64,000 nucleotides of DNA, taken from contig NC_080044.1 in the NCBI RefSeq assembly GCF_012489685.1, positions 21,122,369-21,186,368 on the forward strand. Direction: 5' to 3'. Under the pieces are notes generated by a model. It had not been told where the DNA came from, made no database searches, and was given only the letters and a program-made list of their open reading frames with translations. The position numbers were made by a program, and so were the translations under genes. This DNA comes from Lotus japonicus. Its lineage: Eukaryota; Streptophyta; Magnoliopsida; Fabales; Fabaceae. This document shows, one piece after another, positions 33,201 to 43,482 of the stretch. Positions within the stretch are counted from its first letter, which is position 1, and every line of letters begins with the position of its first letter.

Positions 33201-33351
33201 TCAGGATGATCAGCAGAGGTTATTTCAGATGGTTGAAGAACAAGGACGTGTTCAGAATGAGCAAAGCAAGCAAATTCAAGAGTCCTCAGGCAAAATGGAA
33301 GCAATCATGAAGTACCTAATGGACAACCTTCCCTCCTCTTCCAAGCCATGA
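30289..33351 (+). CDS. SIRE-type third ORF (env position), 1020 aa, intact
   Basis: Uninterrupted ORF from ATG 30289 (MGKSRKPKANVSAATTQ) to TGA 33351, after pol, where SIRE elements carry their so-called env-like gene. Residues ~70-135 (GWSGYFNRLVGP... VVEFWKNAVCND... SEESIAKLLGM) follow the pattern of the putative plant transposon protein domain. Residues ~365-520 are Lys/Arg- and acid-rich with Ser repeats, ~560-650 are Pro/Thr/Gln-rich, EHMDES occurs twice near 750-780, and the C-terminus (ARIDRIQDDQQRLFQMVEEQ) is a likely coiled coil. I see no signal peptide or transmembrane span, so an envelope function is doubtful; a nucleic-acid- or Gag-associated role fits as well. Longer than the ~650-aa soybean SIRE1 product as I remember it. 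Confidence 0.8.
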   Translation: MGKSRKPKANVSAATTQTAKDQEKQRFEEAQKILNAPNVDTCAKKVEELNVCCEARVDFDNLAQQGFDIRNQVELQGWSGYFNRLVGPIYHKLVVEFWKNAVCNDYYVVSHVLGKKIVISEESIAKLLGMKFQEGKRIKNNEANVAGMRTVVNKALYDNWSYEKTKYSFKDLKSEMKIWQKIFMHCIHPRTGGTDYLNATQKVIMYYISTGEFICLPFLLFNYLKECVEKSRTTIGSENKRFISYIPYGRLLSDIFVQNKLIKTLSDLELHEDLTTIVGDTLNGTKLKKMQIIEKIKVAPKEDTSDEVRRRNYPIDDFPIWSKKDNPACILEYVRMLRRQGDPITLIEFVNTLPESPPNLATRKSRRATSSKPSDPKGKGILIEEPAKKKAASKTVIIREPSSERSLKRTSTQQQQMSDSESSEDTWEDSLSEETEDEDRPLAKRRKIILEEEEDEQDDHEIIHNVIQGIRDSSEAEESTDSDEVHLVRRRKLPLKGPLQQKETVAEQASEPTSEEQRERRSKRTSDPTRAASLTRTSPIRSPSKVITESINSDSALVVIPEQPLPISTSMPTLTQIAPTQPETQPQTQAAPQAPTSSIQTATTAIPSTPIYTSTPSIPTEPIPPFNSFIQGIVQHEATLRTLVQQFSPKPASTPHTFLITQTGEIPAEKEKEDDDVQILEPPFNVKPLQQIASNFEDRIPDAAETSYVSLSNYSAVNSQDLSFTSPEKTVTSRERPDTISEAEHMDESDHSGFEKDHEIDFPPSEHMDESNASSSNAARTPQPVLTLATSFHPQNLTQLIQEFSEEATRRLKWLYQVTDNQFDASLVDGLWSAFERWSEGKGHALQKQLSREKRLRVHDASERAYEQRQRVLHKVCEPLRRAMAESPWVVSECTSEDAVMLSAEEEEESTDGIVILEDADIHEVEKQGPTQVDTVMTSEAEAATHPQALEVPTSAPAPEVAVLAARIDRIQDDQQRLFQMVEEQGRVQNEQSKQIQESSGKMEAIMKYLMDNLPSSSKP

Positions 33352-33589
33352 ATCCCCCACATCTATCATGCATGCATTTATTCATTATGACTGAATTTAT
33401 TTCATGTTGACTGTGTTAATTTTTCATTCTCTGATTCAATGCACCGTCCATTTAGTAACTCACATGCGTTTATGATTGATAAGTTTTATGCATGTTTTTC
33501 TGTTACTTTTCTTCTTTATATTCACTGCGTTCATCTTCCCCTTCACATTCAATCTCATCCTTCTCTATTCTTATCTCTTCCAAATCACA

Positions 33590-34006
33590 ATGACTACTGT
33601 CAATTTGATATCTGAACTCAAGACTCTGGTATTCAACCAAGTCTTTCCATGGAGTGTCAATCTATCTTCTTCCGAGATCTCTCAAGCTATTGAGAAGATT
33701 ACGCATCTTCTGACATGTTGGCTCACTTCTCATCAGACTCACTGTCTTCAGAACCTTCAAGAAGTTCTGAATGACCTCCTCCGTCTGACCAATCGTCGGA
33801 AGGACGTTGAAGATCAGTTCCAGAGCATTTGCATGCTTCTGGAATATGAAGCAGATAACGATGAAGCGGATCCAGAGGCGGTCCAGGAGAATGTTGTCTT
33901 GAAGGAGGATTTGGCTACTCAGTTAGCCTCAATTGATAAGGACATTCGTCCTCTCCACCTTCAACTTCTCTCTCTGAAGAATTCTCGAGCTTTCCTGTTT
34001 GTCTAG
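33590..34006 (+). CDS. SIRE-type short fourth ORF, 138 aa, coiled-coil-like
   Basis: ATG at 33590 (MTTVNLISELKTLVFNQVF). The frame is open further upstream to 33476 but that part is hydrophobic, T-rich and looks like an untranslated leader. The protein is Leu-, Glu- and Asp-rich with heptad spacing (ISQAIEKITHLL, LQEVLNDLLRLTNRRKDVED, LKEDLATQLASIDKDIRPL), so it is probably helical. It has no stop interruptions, acidic character and no family name that I know. It lies 238 bases after the third ORF and before the polypurine tracts. Confidence 0.6.
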   Translation: MTTVNLISELKTLVFNQVFPWSVNLSSSEISQAIEKITHLLTCWLTSHQTHCLQNLQEVLNDLLRLTNRRKDVEDQFQSICMLLEYEADNDEADPEAVQENVVLKEDLATQLASIDKDIRPLHLQLLSLKNSRAFLFV

Positions 34007-34137
34007 GCTTAGTCTTCTTCTTTCCTCTCGATCCTTTGTACTTCTTCTCCATTCAATAATAATAACCTATCTTATTTGCATCACTTCTCTGTTATTGTTA
34101 TTGTTGTTTGTGTTTTTCACTCCTTTTTGATTATGAC

Positions 34138-34633
34138 AAAAAGGGGGAGTACATAAAATGGTTTTGATAAACTTTTATATTATATAAAACCGGTAGAGGA
34201 GAACAAGTATCAATACTTATAGCACATAGATATTGTCAAGCGTCTCAGATAAGGAATACATTTTGAACTAATCTTGCTTCTGACGCCTTATTCCAATTAT
34301 ATCTAGACAAGACTCTATGCTATTATGTGATATACGCTAAGTTCTGAAACCATCACTTCTGATGAGTATACAACCCTTCAAGCGTAAATTCTGATCACAT
34401 AACCAGACTCCGAATCTAGACTATTCATCGATTCATCAAGTCATAGATTCAGGGGGAGTCAGGGGGAGACACTAGCTCAGAATCAGGTGTTAACCCAGAT
34501 TCAGAAAGAGCATTGCAAACTGTTACACAAGGATAAGTTTAATCTCTGATCCATTCTCTCTTGTGTATTCAGTTTATTGTGTAAAAATTGTTCATCAAAA
34601 TACTTGTTTTGTCATCATCAAAAAGGGGGAGAT
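34138..34633 (+). other. Multiple polypurine tracts of the SIRE-type element
   Basis: AAAAAGGGGGAGT near 34138-34150, two copies of AGGGGGAG near 34451-34468, and AAAAAGGGGGAGAT (about 34620-34633) ending at the 3' LTR. The last is the functional position. The internal ones could prime extra plus-strand starts, as noted for SIRE relatives. Confidence 0.75.
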
Positions 34634-35874
34634 TGTAAGATCAAGGTTTGATCAGTGGTTGCATCTCTATGTTTTGATGATTACAATTAAGGTTTGTGAT
34701 GATGAACAATTGTGGTACCCTAACGTTTGTCTTTTTATGTTATGACAAACAGGTTCTGAATCTGACCCAAGCCTATTCATTCAGAAGAAGAAGAACCAAG
34801 GGTTACTAAAAAGAGAGCTCATTAACCTACCATGTTCGTTCTGAAGAGTGACAAATACTTCAGAAGCTCTGAAGATGGAAGCTCTCAAGAAGATCTGAAG
34901 AACTCTAGTCAAAAGTTCTGAAGACCAGATGTTCCAGTGGAACGGTCCAGAAGCAGAAGACTCAAGTTCTGAAGACCTGCAAGAAGTTGGTTCTGAAGGT
35001 CCAAGCTATTCTAGCTCTAACGTTCAGAAGTTCTGAGGAACTCGTTCAGTAGCAGAAGTTGCATGGTCAGAAGAATTCAAGCTTCAATATGACGATGATC
35101 AGAAGCTTCATCAACGTTCATCTGAAGCTTCTTCATCTCAAGTCAACTGGTGAAAGGACAGGTCGCTATCACAGTACAACGTCGTACAAGTCTCAGTCTG
35201 TCCGCCACCTACCTTGTACAGCCTAGCAGTATGATATTACAGAATTGCCACTCCAACGGATATAACCTTAGCAACGGCTACATCACAAGTCTTGGAGTAT
35301 ATAAAGGCTGAAGAAAAAAGAAAGAAGTTAAGAAACCTTGCTAAAAAATATTCAACACAAACGAACCATTCTCTTAGCATTATGTCTTCACTGTTCTTAA
35401 ACATCTGAGTTTACTATTCGCTTGTTAGAAGCACTCATTGTAAACCCGAAACCTTTTACATCATATTGTAAAGTTCATCAAGAGACCAAGGTTGGTCGGA
35501 TCTTGAGAGGACTGAATCAAGGTTGATTCAGTATTTAGCTAGTCTTAAGAGGATCGGTAGATCAGCTTCTTAAGAGGATACTAGTGAGAAAATCAGTGTA
35601 CTGTTAGTCACTTAGCAGATTGCAAAGTGCAGTTGTAACACTCATTGATTTTAGTGGATTGTCTTCATCAGAAGAAGGAAGAAATCACCTTCACAGGTGG
35701 ACTGGATTAGCTTGAGCTTTTATCTCAAGTGAACCAGGATAAAATACTCGTGTGCTTTTCTTCCTATCTTTCAGCACTTAGTTTTTATCCTTGAGTTTTG
35801 AAAAGGCCAAAAAGTATACCCAAGATTCAAAAACTCTATTCAAACCCCCCTTTCTAGTGTTTTTCGCACCTTCA
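34634..35874 (+). repeat. 3' LTR of the SIRE-type element
   Basis: 1241 bases, same ends and length as the 5' LTR; TATATAA at 35298-35304. About 12 substitutions separate the two, for example a three-base cluster in the AAGAAAGAA run after the TATA box. Confidence 0.95.
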
Positions 35875-35879
35875 CATGA

Positions 35880-36430
35880 GACCCCTCTCACTTTCTCTCA
35901 GTCATTCACCATAGTGACTGAAACAACAAACAATATGAGATTGAAGAGATTACAACTCAACTAAACAAACCAACTCTATACCTAATGATTATCAATGGAG
36001 GCAGTAGAGTGGTGTACAAGACAACAATAAGGACTCACAAGACACTACCATAATAACACAATGATATGATGATGAATCCACACACATCAACTAGGGTTGA
36101 AACTTCTCAAATAGTCATTCTTCAGGCCTTTGTCTTAAATGGGCTTGAACGAATACATAGTCCATAACATAAATATGAAACAAATATTTTGCAAAGATTT
36201 TATCCTATAAATATTTTCTCAACAAGATAAAACAGAAACAAATCTCTTTTTACCAGATTTGATCACAATAAAACAATCGCCACAGATACGCTGAATAGCT
36301 ACATAAACTACACCTTGAGGCCCACGAGAAACAAATCAAATCTTCTAGAAAACACATGGAATATTTCACAGCACCGTGAAACACACATGACAAACATCAT
36401 GTACATCATGTAAGAACATCTTGTCCAACA
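35880..36430 (-). repeat. Old copia LTR, second part (joins 23432-23668)
   Basis: On the minus strand it starts TGTTGGACAAGATGTTCTTA and runs to GAGAGAAAGTGAGAGGGGTC, where the SIRE element interrupts it. Its 3' half is before 23669. It is the insertion target of the SIRE element. Confidence 0.65.
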
Positions 36431-36659
36431 TCTTGTTTGAACTAAGTGCAGCCAATCAACCATGAAAAGAACAACATAAAGTATTGCAATTATTGTATAT
36501 ATAAGGTTAAAAATTGTGAAATATGATCCTCGACTTCAAATATTGGATATCCGACTGGAGGAAAAAGTATCTCGAGTATATAAATGTGCACCTAAGGGGG
36601 GTGGGACCTCAATGACTAACCCAAATTAATAACATCAATGTCTAAATAACATTAACATC

Positions 36660-37085
36660 AGATTAATAAGCTTGTTATTCATGTAAAAATAGTTTTTCTA
36701 AATGATGATTTAGAAGAAGAAAATTACATTACCCAACCAGATGGAAACTCGTATGATCTTTATATAGCTTAAACTAAGTGCAAAAACAATAGTATGAAAG
36801 ATTTGACCAAGTTTTTCTTAGAGATGACTTTAGTTCTAATAAATCATTAAATAGTTTCTTTTATAAGCCAATGATGAATCATTAAATGGTTTCTTTTATA
36901 TAGCCAATAATAACACTAATGTTTTCTTGCTTCCTAATTTGATATGAAAGACATGAGTGAAACAAGTGTAATGTTGGGTTTTAAAATCAAATGGAAGGGT
37001 GATATTATAAAAAATTTCCAAAAAATAATGTTTGAAAAACATTTTAAGAAGTTTGGACTTATTGATGTGAAAACACTGCAAATAA
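36660..37085 (+). pseudogene. Highly decayed copia reverse transcriptase fragment
   Basis: Two stretches keep copia RT resemblance. One is near 36668-36745, FLNDDLEEENYITQPDG, which corresponds to the LNGDLEEEIYMTQPEG block of functional copies. The other is near 36935-37080, MSETSVMLGFKIKWKGDI... FEKHFKKFGLIDVKTL, matching the region after the YVDD site. The YVDD part between them is lost, and a 30-bp direct duplication (AATCATTAAATRGTTTCTTT, about 36838-36902) sits there. Many stops; ancient. Confidence 0.6.
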
Positions 37086-37115
37086 ATTGACACTAAAATA
37101 TAAAATAGATTGTCA

Positions 37116-37504
37116 GAACATCTCCAATGTTAGGTTCTTTGTTCTTAGTTCTTAGCACTATTCATGTGGGCTCATACTACCACATGTGCTTAACCAACTT
37201 TTTGCAGATTTTGCTCCAACCATGAGTTCTTAGTTCTCACCACTATTCATCTGGTCTCACAATACCATTATATTAGTAATATTTTTTATTTTCATATAAT
37301 TTTGATTTAAATGAGCTGATGAATGAGAGATAAAAAATTAAATTTTTATGCTGAGAACTCAAAAAGTAAAACTCCTTATATAAGAACTAGTTCTTATTTT
37401 TAAGAACTAAGAACTCCACGTCAGCCCCCTCCAATGGTTAAGAACTCAGTTCTTAGTTCTTAGCTCAGAAATAAGAACCAAGAACCTTGCATTGGAGATG
37501 CTCT
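37116..37504. mobile_element. MITE with GAGCATCTCCAATG termini
   Basis: GAACATCTCCAATG at the start and CATTGGAGATGCTC at the end form inverted termini. Inverted similarity continues inside with repeated AAGAACTAAGAAC-type sequence (TTCTTAGTTCTTAG on the left). The three bases TCA flank both sides (37113-37115, 37505-37507). It is 389 bp with no coding. The class resembles Harbinger/Tourist-type MITEs. Confidence 0.7.
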
Positions 37505-37925
37505 CATAGGGCTGAGACTAACTAAACTTCAAATATGCAATTTTACGTTCGAGTGTTCATCATGAGGGTCATATGTACTGCAATTACTCATGGACTAGAG
37601 CTACTAAGCATGTTGCTTCAAAGGATATTTTTTTGAATATGAGAGATTTTTATTTGCTAATAAGTAGTAAGAGGATCAAATGCAAGCTTTGTCCAGATCT
37701 TGTAAATTCATAATCATATCTGCTAATTGATGATTTTAATTTCTGCATATTGCACAGAAGTATATAAACAAGAGATATTGTTACAATATGTATAAACTTA
37801 ACTCAATATGTGCAAGATCGGAAGCAGTTAACAACAAGTTGACAACTCTATCTCATATAAGACATTTCCTTTTGATTTCTGAATGCTTGCTGTATGGAAC
37901 TTTACCGGAACCTATTTTTTAAGAA

Positions 37926-38141
37926 GTGCACAACCATATGGGTAATGCCACATATCATTGTGCATTGGCCGCAAAAAATAAACATGACTTTCCAAATGGA
38001 ATAATTAACCATTCTATTGTAAACAACCAAGTTTTACCACCTGATGACCGTTTAGAAAGTATTGCATGTACTGATACGAATGAGCTTTTTCACATCTTTG
38101 GTTCTCGTGGTGGAAGCAATCTGCAATTAGACCTTTTCTGA
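37926..38141 (+). other. Left-arm 71-aa ORF, matched in the right arm
   Basis: Encodes 71 residues with NATYHCAL and HIFGSRGGSNLQLDL. The right arm has a 71-residue frame of the same length on the minus strand (40886-41101) that is about 79% identical in protein. Keeping length and frame in both arms is notable, but the same DNA in the opposite direction also has fragments of open frame. I do not recognise the protein, and coding status is unproven. Confidence 0.3.
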
Positions 38142-40885
38142 GAGTATGCTACTGGAACTCAATCTAATTTCATATTCATTTGAGTTGTTGTTGTCTCTAG
38201 GATCATGATTTTTGGGGTCTGACTCCTCTAATGCCTTTAGAGTGAGTTGTTTCACTCTTGAAAGTGTTCCCAAATGTATCATCAATCACATTGTTCTTTG
38301 TGTCACTAATGCTCATAGAATCAAGCATGAGATTATTAAATTATTTCACTATGTAATTTGTCATCCTAGTTCTGTCATTTATGTCCTCTACATTTGCAAC
38401 AATAGGATCTTTGCAGAGAATAATTTTTTGTAAGTTGTTGTTGTTTACATTGTCATGGTTTATGGGGTTTGACTACTCTGACATATAACCAGCTTCTAAG
38501 CTTTTAGAGTGAATTGTTTCACTCTTGAAAGTTTGTTGAAACGTATCATCAACCACATTGTTCAAGACACCTGCCATCTCTCTTAAACTCTTGGTATGTT
38601 CTTTAAATTATAAAATGAATCATTAGTTATAACATTGCCCACAACAGAGAATTAATTCATGAAAAATGAAACACATAGCTCTACAAGAGTTGTGGCATTT
38701 ACAAGTATATTGTTGTGGTTTCAACTGAATTTATGAATTTTTCTTTTTACATTTGAATTTGGATGATCCATTTTATACCAATTGGTTGAGGTTTCATTTC
38801 AAGACGAGATACTTCTTTGTTAAATTATGATTTTTAAACTATTTCATATTGTAACTCTCTTTGCTTATATGCACATTTAACTTTTAAGCTTTAAATTTAT
38901 GATAACTTTGTTTTCTCTCTTATAATATTGATATTATATCAAGAACATTGATCTCATTTTGTCCTGAATTTTGTTATTTATTTGTAATGGAGTATATTGA
39001 ATGGAGAATTAATAGCGTCGCAAGATGCACGCCAAGGGTTCTAACCTTGGGAGTATCTGCATACAAACACCAAGAAATTCTTCATTATTTGTCCCAAACC
39101 TACTCAACGGGAAGGTTTTGATTTAAGCCAACAATGTAAGAAGTGAAGTAGGATTATCCATATATTGAGGTAAACATCTTAGTATGAGATTTTGGTTTCA
39201 TTTCATTAGAACCAAGTTTTATAGGTGACATTCACTTGAACCTGTATAACTTTTACTTTTATACAGATGTTGAAGCAAATGTCTACCAAGGGTTCTAATC
39301 TTTGGATTAATACATACAAACACAAAGATATTCTTCATTATTTGTCCCAAACCTTTCTCAACAAGAAAGTTTTGATTTAAACCAACAATATGTAAGATGT
39401 CATGTAGGATTTTTCACAGATTGAGGTAAGCATCCTAGTATTAGATGCTACTGTCATTTCATTAGAACTAAAATATAACTGACATTAACTTGAACTTTTA
39501 TAACTTTTATCCCTATACATAAAAGTTCCACTTAAGGTCAAGTTAAGGTCAATTCCATTTTAGTTTTAATGAAATGACACTAGTATCTCATACTAGGATG
39601 CTCACCTCAATTTGTGGAGAATCCTACTTGACATATTACATATTGTTGGTTTAAATCAAAACTTTCCTGTTGAGAAAGATTTGGGACAAATAATGAAGAA
39701 TATCTTGGTGTTTGTATGTATTACTCCCAAGATTAGAACCCTTGGTAGACATTGGCTTCAACATCTTTATAAAAGTAAAAGTTATACAAGTTCAAGTTAA
39801 GGTCACTTATAAAACTTGGTTCTAATGAAATGACACTACAATCTCATACTAGGATGCTTGCCTTAATATATGCAGAATCCTACTTGACTTCTAACATTGT
39901 TGGCTTAAATCAAAAGAAGAAGGTTTGAGACAAATAATGAAGAACTTTTTGATGTTTGTATGCAAGGACTCCCAAGATTAGAGCCCTTGGCGTGCATCTT
40001 GCGACACTATTCATTTCTGATGCACTATACCCCATTAGAAATAAATAACAAAAATTATCTAGACAAAATGACATCAATGTTCTTGATATAATATCAATAC
40101 TTATAAGAGAGAAAATAAAGTTATCAGAAATTTAAAGCTTAAAGTTAAATGTGCACATAAACAAAGACAATTGCAATATGAAATAGTTTAAAAAGAAAAA
40201 TTTAACAAAGAAGCCTCCCGTTTTGAAATGAAACTACAACCAATTGGCATAAAAATGGATAATCTAAATTCAAATGTAAAAAGAAAAATTCATAGATTCG
40301 GTTGAAAACACAACACTATATACTTGTATATGCCACAACTCTTGCAGAGTTATGTGTTTCCTTTTTCATGAACTAATTCGCTGTTGTGGGCAATGTTAGA
40401 ACTAACAATTCCTTTTATAATTTGAAGAACATACCAATATTTCAAGAGAGATTCCGAGTATCATGAACAATGTGGTTAATGATACGTTTGAGCAGACTTT
40501 CAAGAGTGAAACTATTCACTCTAAAGGATTAGAAGCTAATCATATGTCAGGGGAGTCAGACCCCAGAAACCATGACAATGTAAACAAGAACAACTTATAG
40601 AAAATGTTCTCTGCAAAGATCCAATTGTTGTAGAAGTAGAGGACATAAATGACAGACCTGGGATGGCAGATTGCATGGTGGAACAATTTAAAAATCTCGT
40701 GCTTGATTCTATGAACATTAGGGAGACAAAGAAGAATGTGATTGATGATACATTTGGGAACGCTTTCAAGACTGAAACAACTCACACTAAAGGCATTAGA
40801 GGAGTTAGACCCCAAAAATCATGATCCTAGAGACAACAATAACTCAAAGGAATCTGAAATTAGATTGAGTTCCAGTAGGATACTC

Positions 40886-41101
40886 TCAGCAAAGGTCCAA
40901 TTGCAGATTGCTTCCACCACGAGAACCAAAGATGTGAGAAAGCTCATCCATATCAATACATGCAATACTTTCTAAATGGTCATCAAGTGGAAAAACTTGG
41001 TTGTTTACAATAGAATGATTAAATATTTCATTTGAAAAGTCATGTTTATTGTTTGCGATCAATGCACAATGATATGTGGCATTACCCGTCGGGTTGTGCA
41101 C
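40886..41101 (-). other. Right-arm 71-aa ORF, partner of 37926-38141
   Basis: Same length as its partner, with NATYHCAL and HIFGSRGGSNLQLDL shared and about 15 replacements. Upstream on the minus strand, TATTGTGCAG at about 41274-41283 looks like a splice acceptor before VYKPRDIVTAVQTQLNMC, so this arm may derive from an exon-intron gene. Unknown family. Confidence 0.3.
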
Positions 41102-41355
41102 TTCTTAAAAAGTAGGTTCTAGTAAAATTCAATTACAGTAAGCATTCAGAAACCCAAAAGATACCGTTTTACATGAGATAGAGTTGTCAACTTGTTGTTG
41201 ACGGCCTCTTGTCCTGCACATATTGAGTTGAGTTTGCACCGCCGTAACAATGTCTCTTGGTTTATATACTTCTCCTGCACAATATTTAGAAAGAAAAATC
41301 ATCAATAAATAGCCATGATTGGTAATAAAAAAGATTTGAACAAAACTTGCATTTG

Positions 41356-42096
41356 ATCCATGGTAGTCAGAATCGAGATTTAAATCACTAAGATTCACCA
41401 TAGCTTGGTGATTTAATCGCAAGCTATATAACAAATCCCCCTAAATCATACATGAATCGGATCAAAATCATAAAATCAGATCAAGATCGCGATCAAGGTA
41501 GATTTTTTGATTTAGTTGAATCAGATAAAAACCTTAATTTTCAAGGACTATTGCATCGCACCTGCATATTGGACCCAGAAACCTTTGGCGAAAACTATGG
41601 TTATCGCCGGAAGCTGTCTTCATATCCATGACCTATATTTTTTTGTGAAGCACCATAAGACGAATAAAAAGAAGAATGAGGAAAGGATTCAGATCTGGTA
41701 ACGGACAAAGATGAGAATAAGAAGAAGAGATGCGGCACTGTGAACGTACGTTGTTGGTAACAAAATGGAGATAAATAGAGGAAAAGATTAGGGTTTGGGA
41801 GTTAAATGGGCTTAAAAAGCCCAATATGCTTTAAAAACTTCATAAAAAAAGGCCAACGGTGTCGTAATCATAATGGACTAGGTAAAAGACAAGCCACAAG
41901 TTAGGCAATATCTTTTCAAAAAAAAAGTAAGTCTGGCAATGGTCTGAATAACTTATAATTATTTTAAGATTTTTATTTTGAAATTGCTAACTATTTTAAC
42001 TTACAATCTGAAGCAAATAATAAATACTTTATGAGTATATATATTGTAAAATATTTTAAAATCATTATATATTTAAACTCATAAAGAAAAATTTTC
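41356..42096. other. Intergenic, no gene seen
   Basis: AT-rich sequence. Short frames at 41516-41824 show no family motif. Confidence 0.4.
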
Positions 42097-42253
42097 ATGC
42101 CCCAACAATGTAAAGTTTTTTTACACCGTTAATCAATCAGATTTCGTGAATGTGAGAAATATGGAATTTGTTAATAAAATTAACTAACATGACAAATCTT
42201 TAAAATTTGATTGGTTGATGGTGTAAAAAAACTTTACACTATCAGTTCTTCAT
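42097..42253. mobile_element. 157-bp palindromic MITE, diverged copy
   Basis: TGTAAAGTTTTTTTACACC on the left is mirrored by GGTGTAAAAAAACTTTACAC on the right, with further inverted similarity inward (AATCAATCAGATTT against AAATTTGATTGGTTGA). It has exactly the same length as the better preserved copy inside the HMGR intron at 48825-48981. Confidence 0.8.
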
Positions 42254-42859
42254 TAAACTCATTTATAAATTGATTATTAAGAGTTTTTATATGCATATAA
42301 GAAAATTTTATATGTTTAAATAACAAAATCTACTAAATTATAAGATGTGAATGTCATTGATAATGATGATCAACCGAATGATGATTATTCATATTCATGC
42401 ATGTAGGACATACTAGGCTATCTAGAATTCAAAATTATAGATTGGTCGTATAGTAGAGTTTGACACTTTGTTTATCTTCTATTGTGTTTAACTTTTAGTT
42501 TGTGATGAACTTATGTGTATGTTTAAGTATAATTTTAACTTTTTTGTAGGGTCTCACTATTGTTACGATCATGTGATTTACATAAGAAGAAAAGTTGGGG
42601 AATGGGTCAAAGCAGTTGAGAAAGAAGAGGGTATGCTCACTTGCTTTCTAATGGTAGACTACATTGGTCATGATCAAAAGGGTTATATATAACTGAACCA
42701 AAATATTTGACAAAGACCAAACTCAATGTGAAGAAGTAATGTGATTAAGTGACATAGTTTTGGCAATAAAGCAACGAGTGTTCAAAACCCCCCTAAGTAA
42801 CAGTCAATGCATCCGGCTTTAGAATCATACATTGAGAAGAACAACAGGCTTTAGGAACC
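42254..42859. other. Intergenic, no gene seen
   Basis: AT-rich. Part of it may be the 5' portion of the LTR relic that follows; no boundary is visible. Confidence 0.35.
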
Positions 42860-43482
42860 ATGCCCAAGTCACATTTTTTTTCTTTCTGTTTTACTACATG
42901 GATGTTTTGATGCTCAGCCTATTGAAGACACTGTCTGAAGAACATCTATTTAAGTTGATCAAGGAACCCTAGCTACTACACGTTTTTGTTGATTGTTTTA
43001 GGGTTCACTTTGTGAGTCCATTCTTTGAGTATTGTAATCAACTCAAGTGCTTCCATTGATAATTCAAGCACTGAGTTGTTGTGTTTCGTTGAGTGTTAAT
43101 CTCTACATCCTTATTGTACTTTGTGATTCAATCACTGGGGCAGTGATTGTTGAGAGAAAGTGAGAGGAGCTCTCATACTTAGGGAGAGTACTAAGTAGAA
43201 ATACACTGGGTAGTGTTTAGGTTTTAAGGAGTTGAACAAGGTGTGTTCTTGTAAGACCGGTTGTTCCTAAACTACTAATAGTGGATTTCCTTTCTTAGGT
43301 GAAAACCCTCCACACGTAGGTGATGTTGCACCGAACTGGGTTACCAATTCATTGTGTTATTTATTTTGTTGTTTTTATTTCTTAAACAACACACTTAACT
43401 TTATTATTTGTTGTATGCATGTTCTACACAATGTCCTGAACATTGTGTAACACATCTGTCCAAGGCGAACAAAAATTTCAGC
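42860..43482 (+). repeat. Copia LTR-like relic, same family as 23432/36430
   Basis: Contains GTGGATTTCCTTTCTTAGGT, GTTGCACCGAACTGGG and TTACCAATTC, a signature I associate with 3' halves of plant copia LTRs. It aligns in the plus direction with the split LTR around the SIRE element and ends AATTTCA at 43482. The 5' boundary is unclear and no internal element sequence is attached, so it is a solo or broken LTR. Confidence 0.55.

Larger units (their letters stand above)
23669..35874 (+). mobile_element. SIRE-type Ty1/copia element, 12.2 kb, young
   Basis: LTRs of exactly 1241 bp each, about 12 differences by eye (~1%), and a perfect target duplication CATGA (23664-23668 and 35875-35879). Order: gag, protease-integrase-RT-RNase H, then a 1020-codon ORF in the env position and a short ORF, then polypurine tracts. 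A long LTR plus an extra ORF after pol is the hallmark of the SIRE/Maximus lineage. The only visible damage is one TAG in gag (25207) and a frame change between gag and protease. It sits inside an older copia LTR of another family. Confidence 0.93.
37672..41355. repeat. Large natural inverted repeat (3.7 kb, axis near 39513)
   Basis: GATCAAATGCAAG at 37672 is mirrored by CTTGCATTTGATC near 41344-41356, and similarity continues inward on both arms. Pairs of matching points sum to 79027 (for example 37926 with 41101, and 38212 with 40815), so those segments have no net indels. Arms are about 75-85% alike by eye. The inner part of each arm holds two tandem ~250-bp units (CTCATTATTTGTCCCAAACC; AAAACTTTCCTGTTGAGAAA). 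Beyond the ends the flanks are unrelated. No transposase or target duplication is seen. It could be a foldback-like element or an inverted duplication of an unknown sequence, and a transcript would form a long hairpin. Confidence 0.8.
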
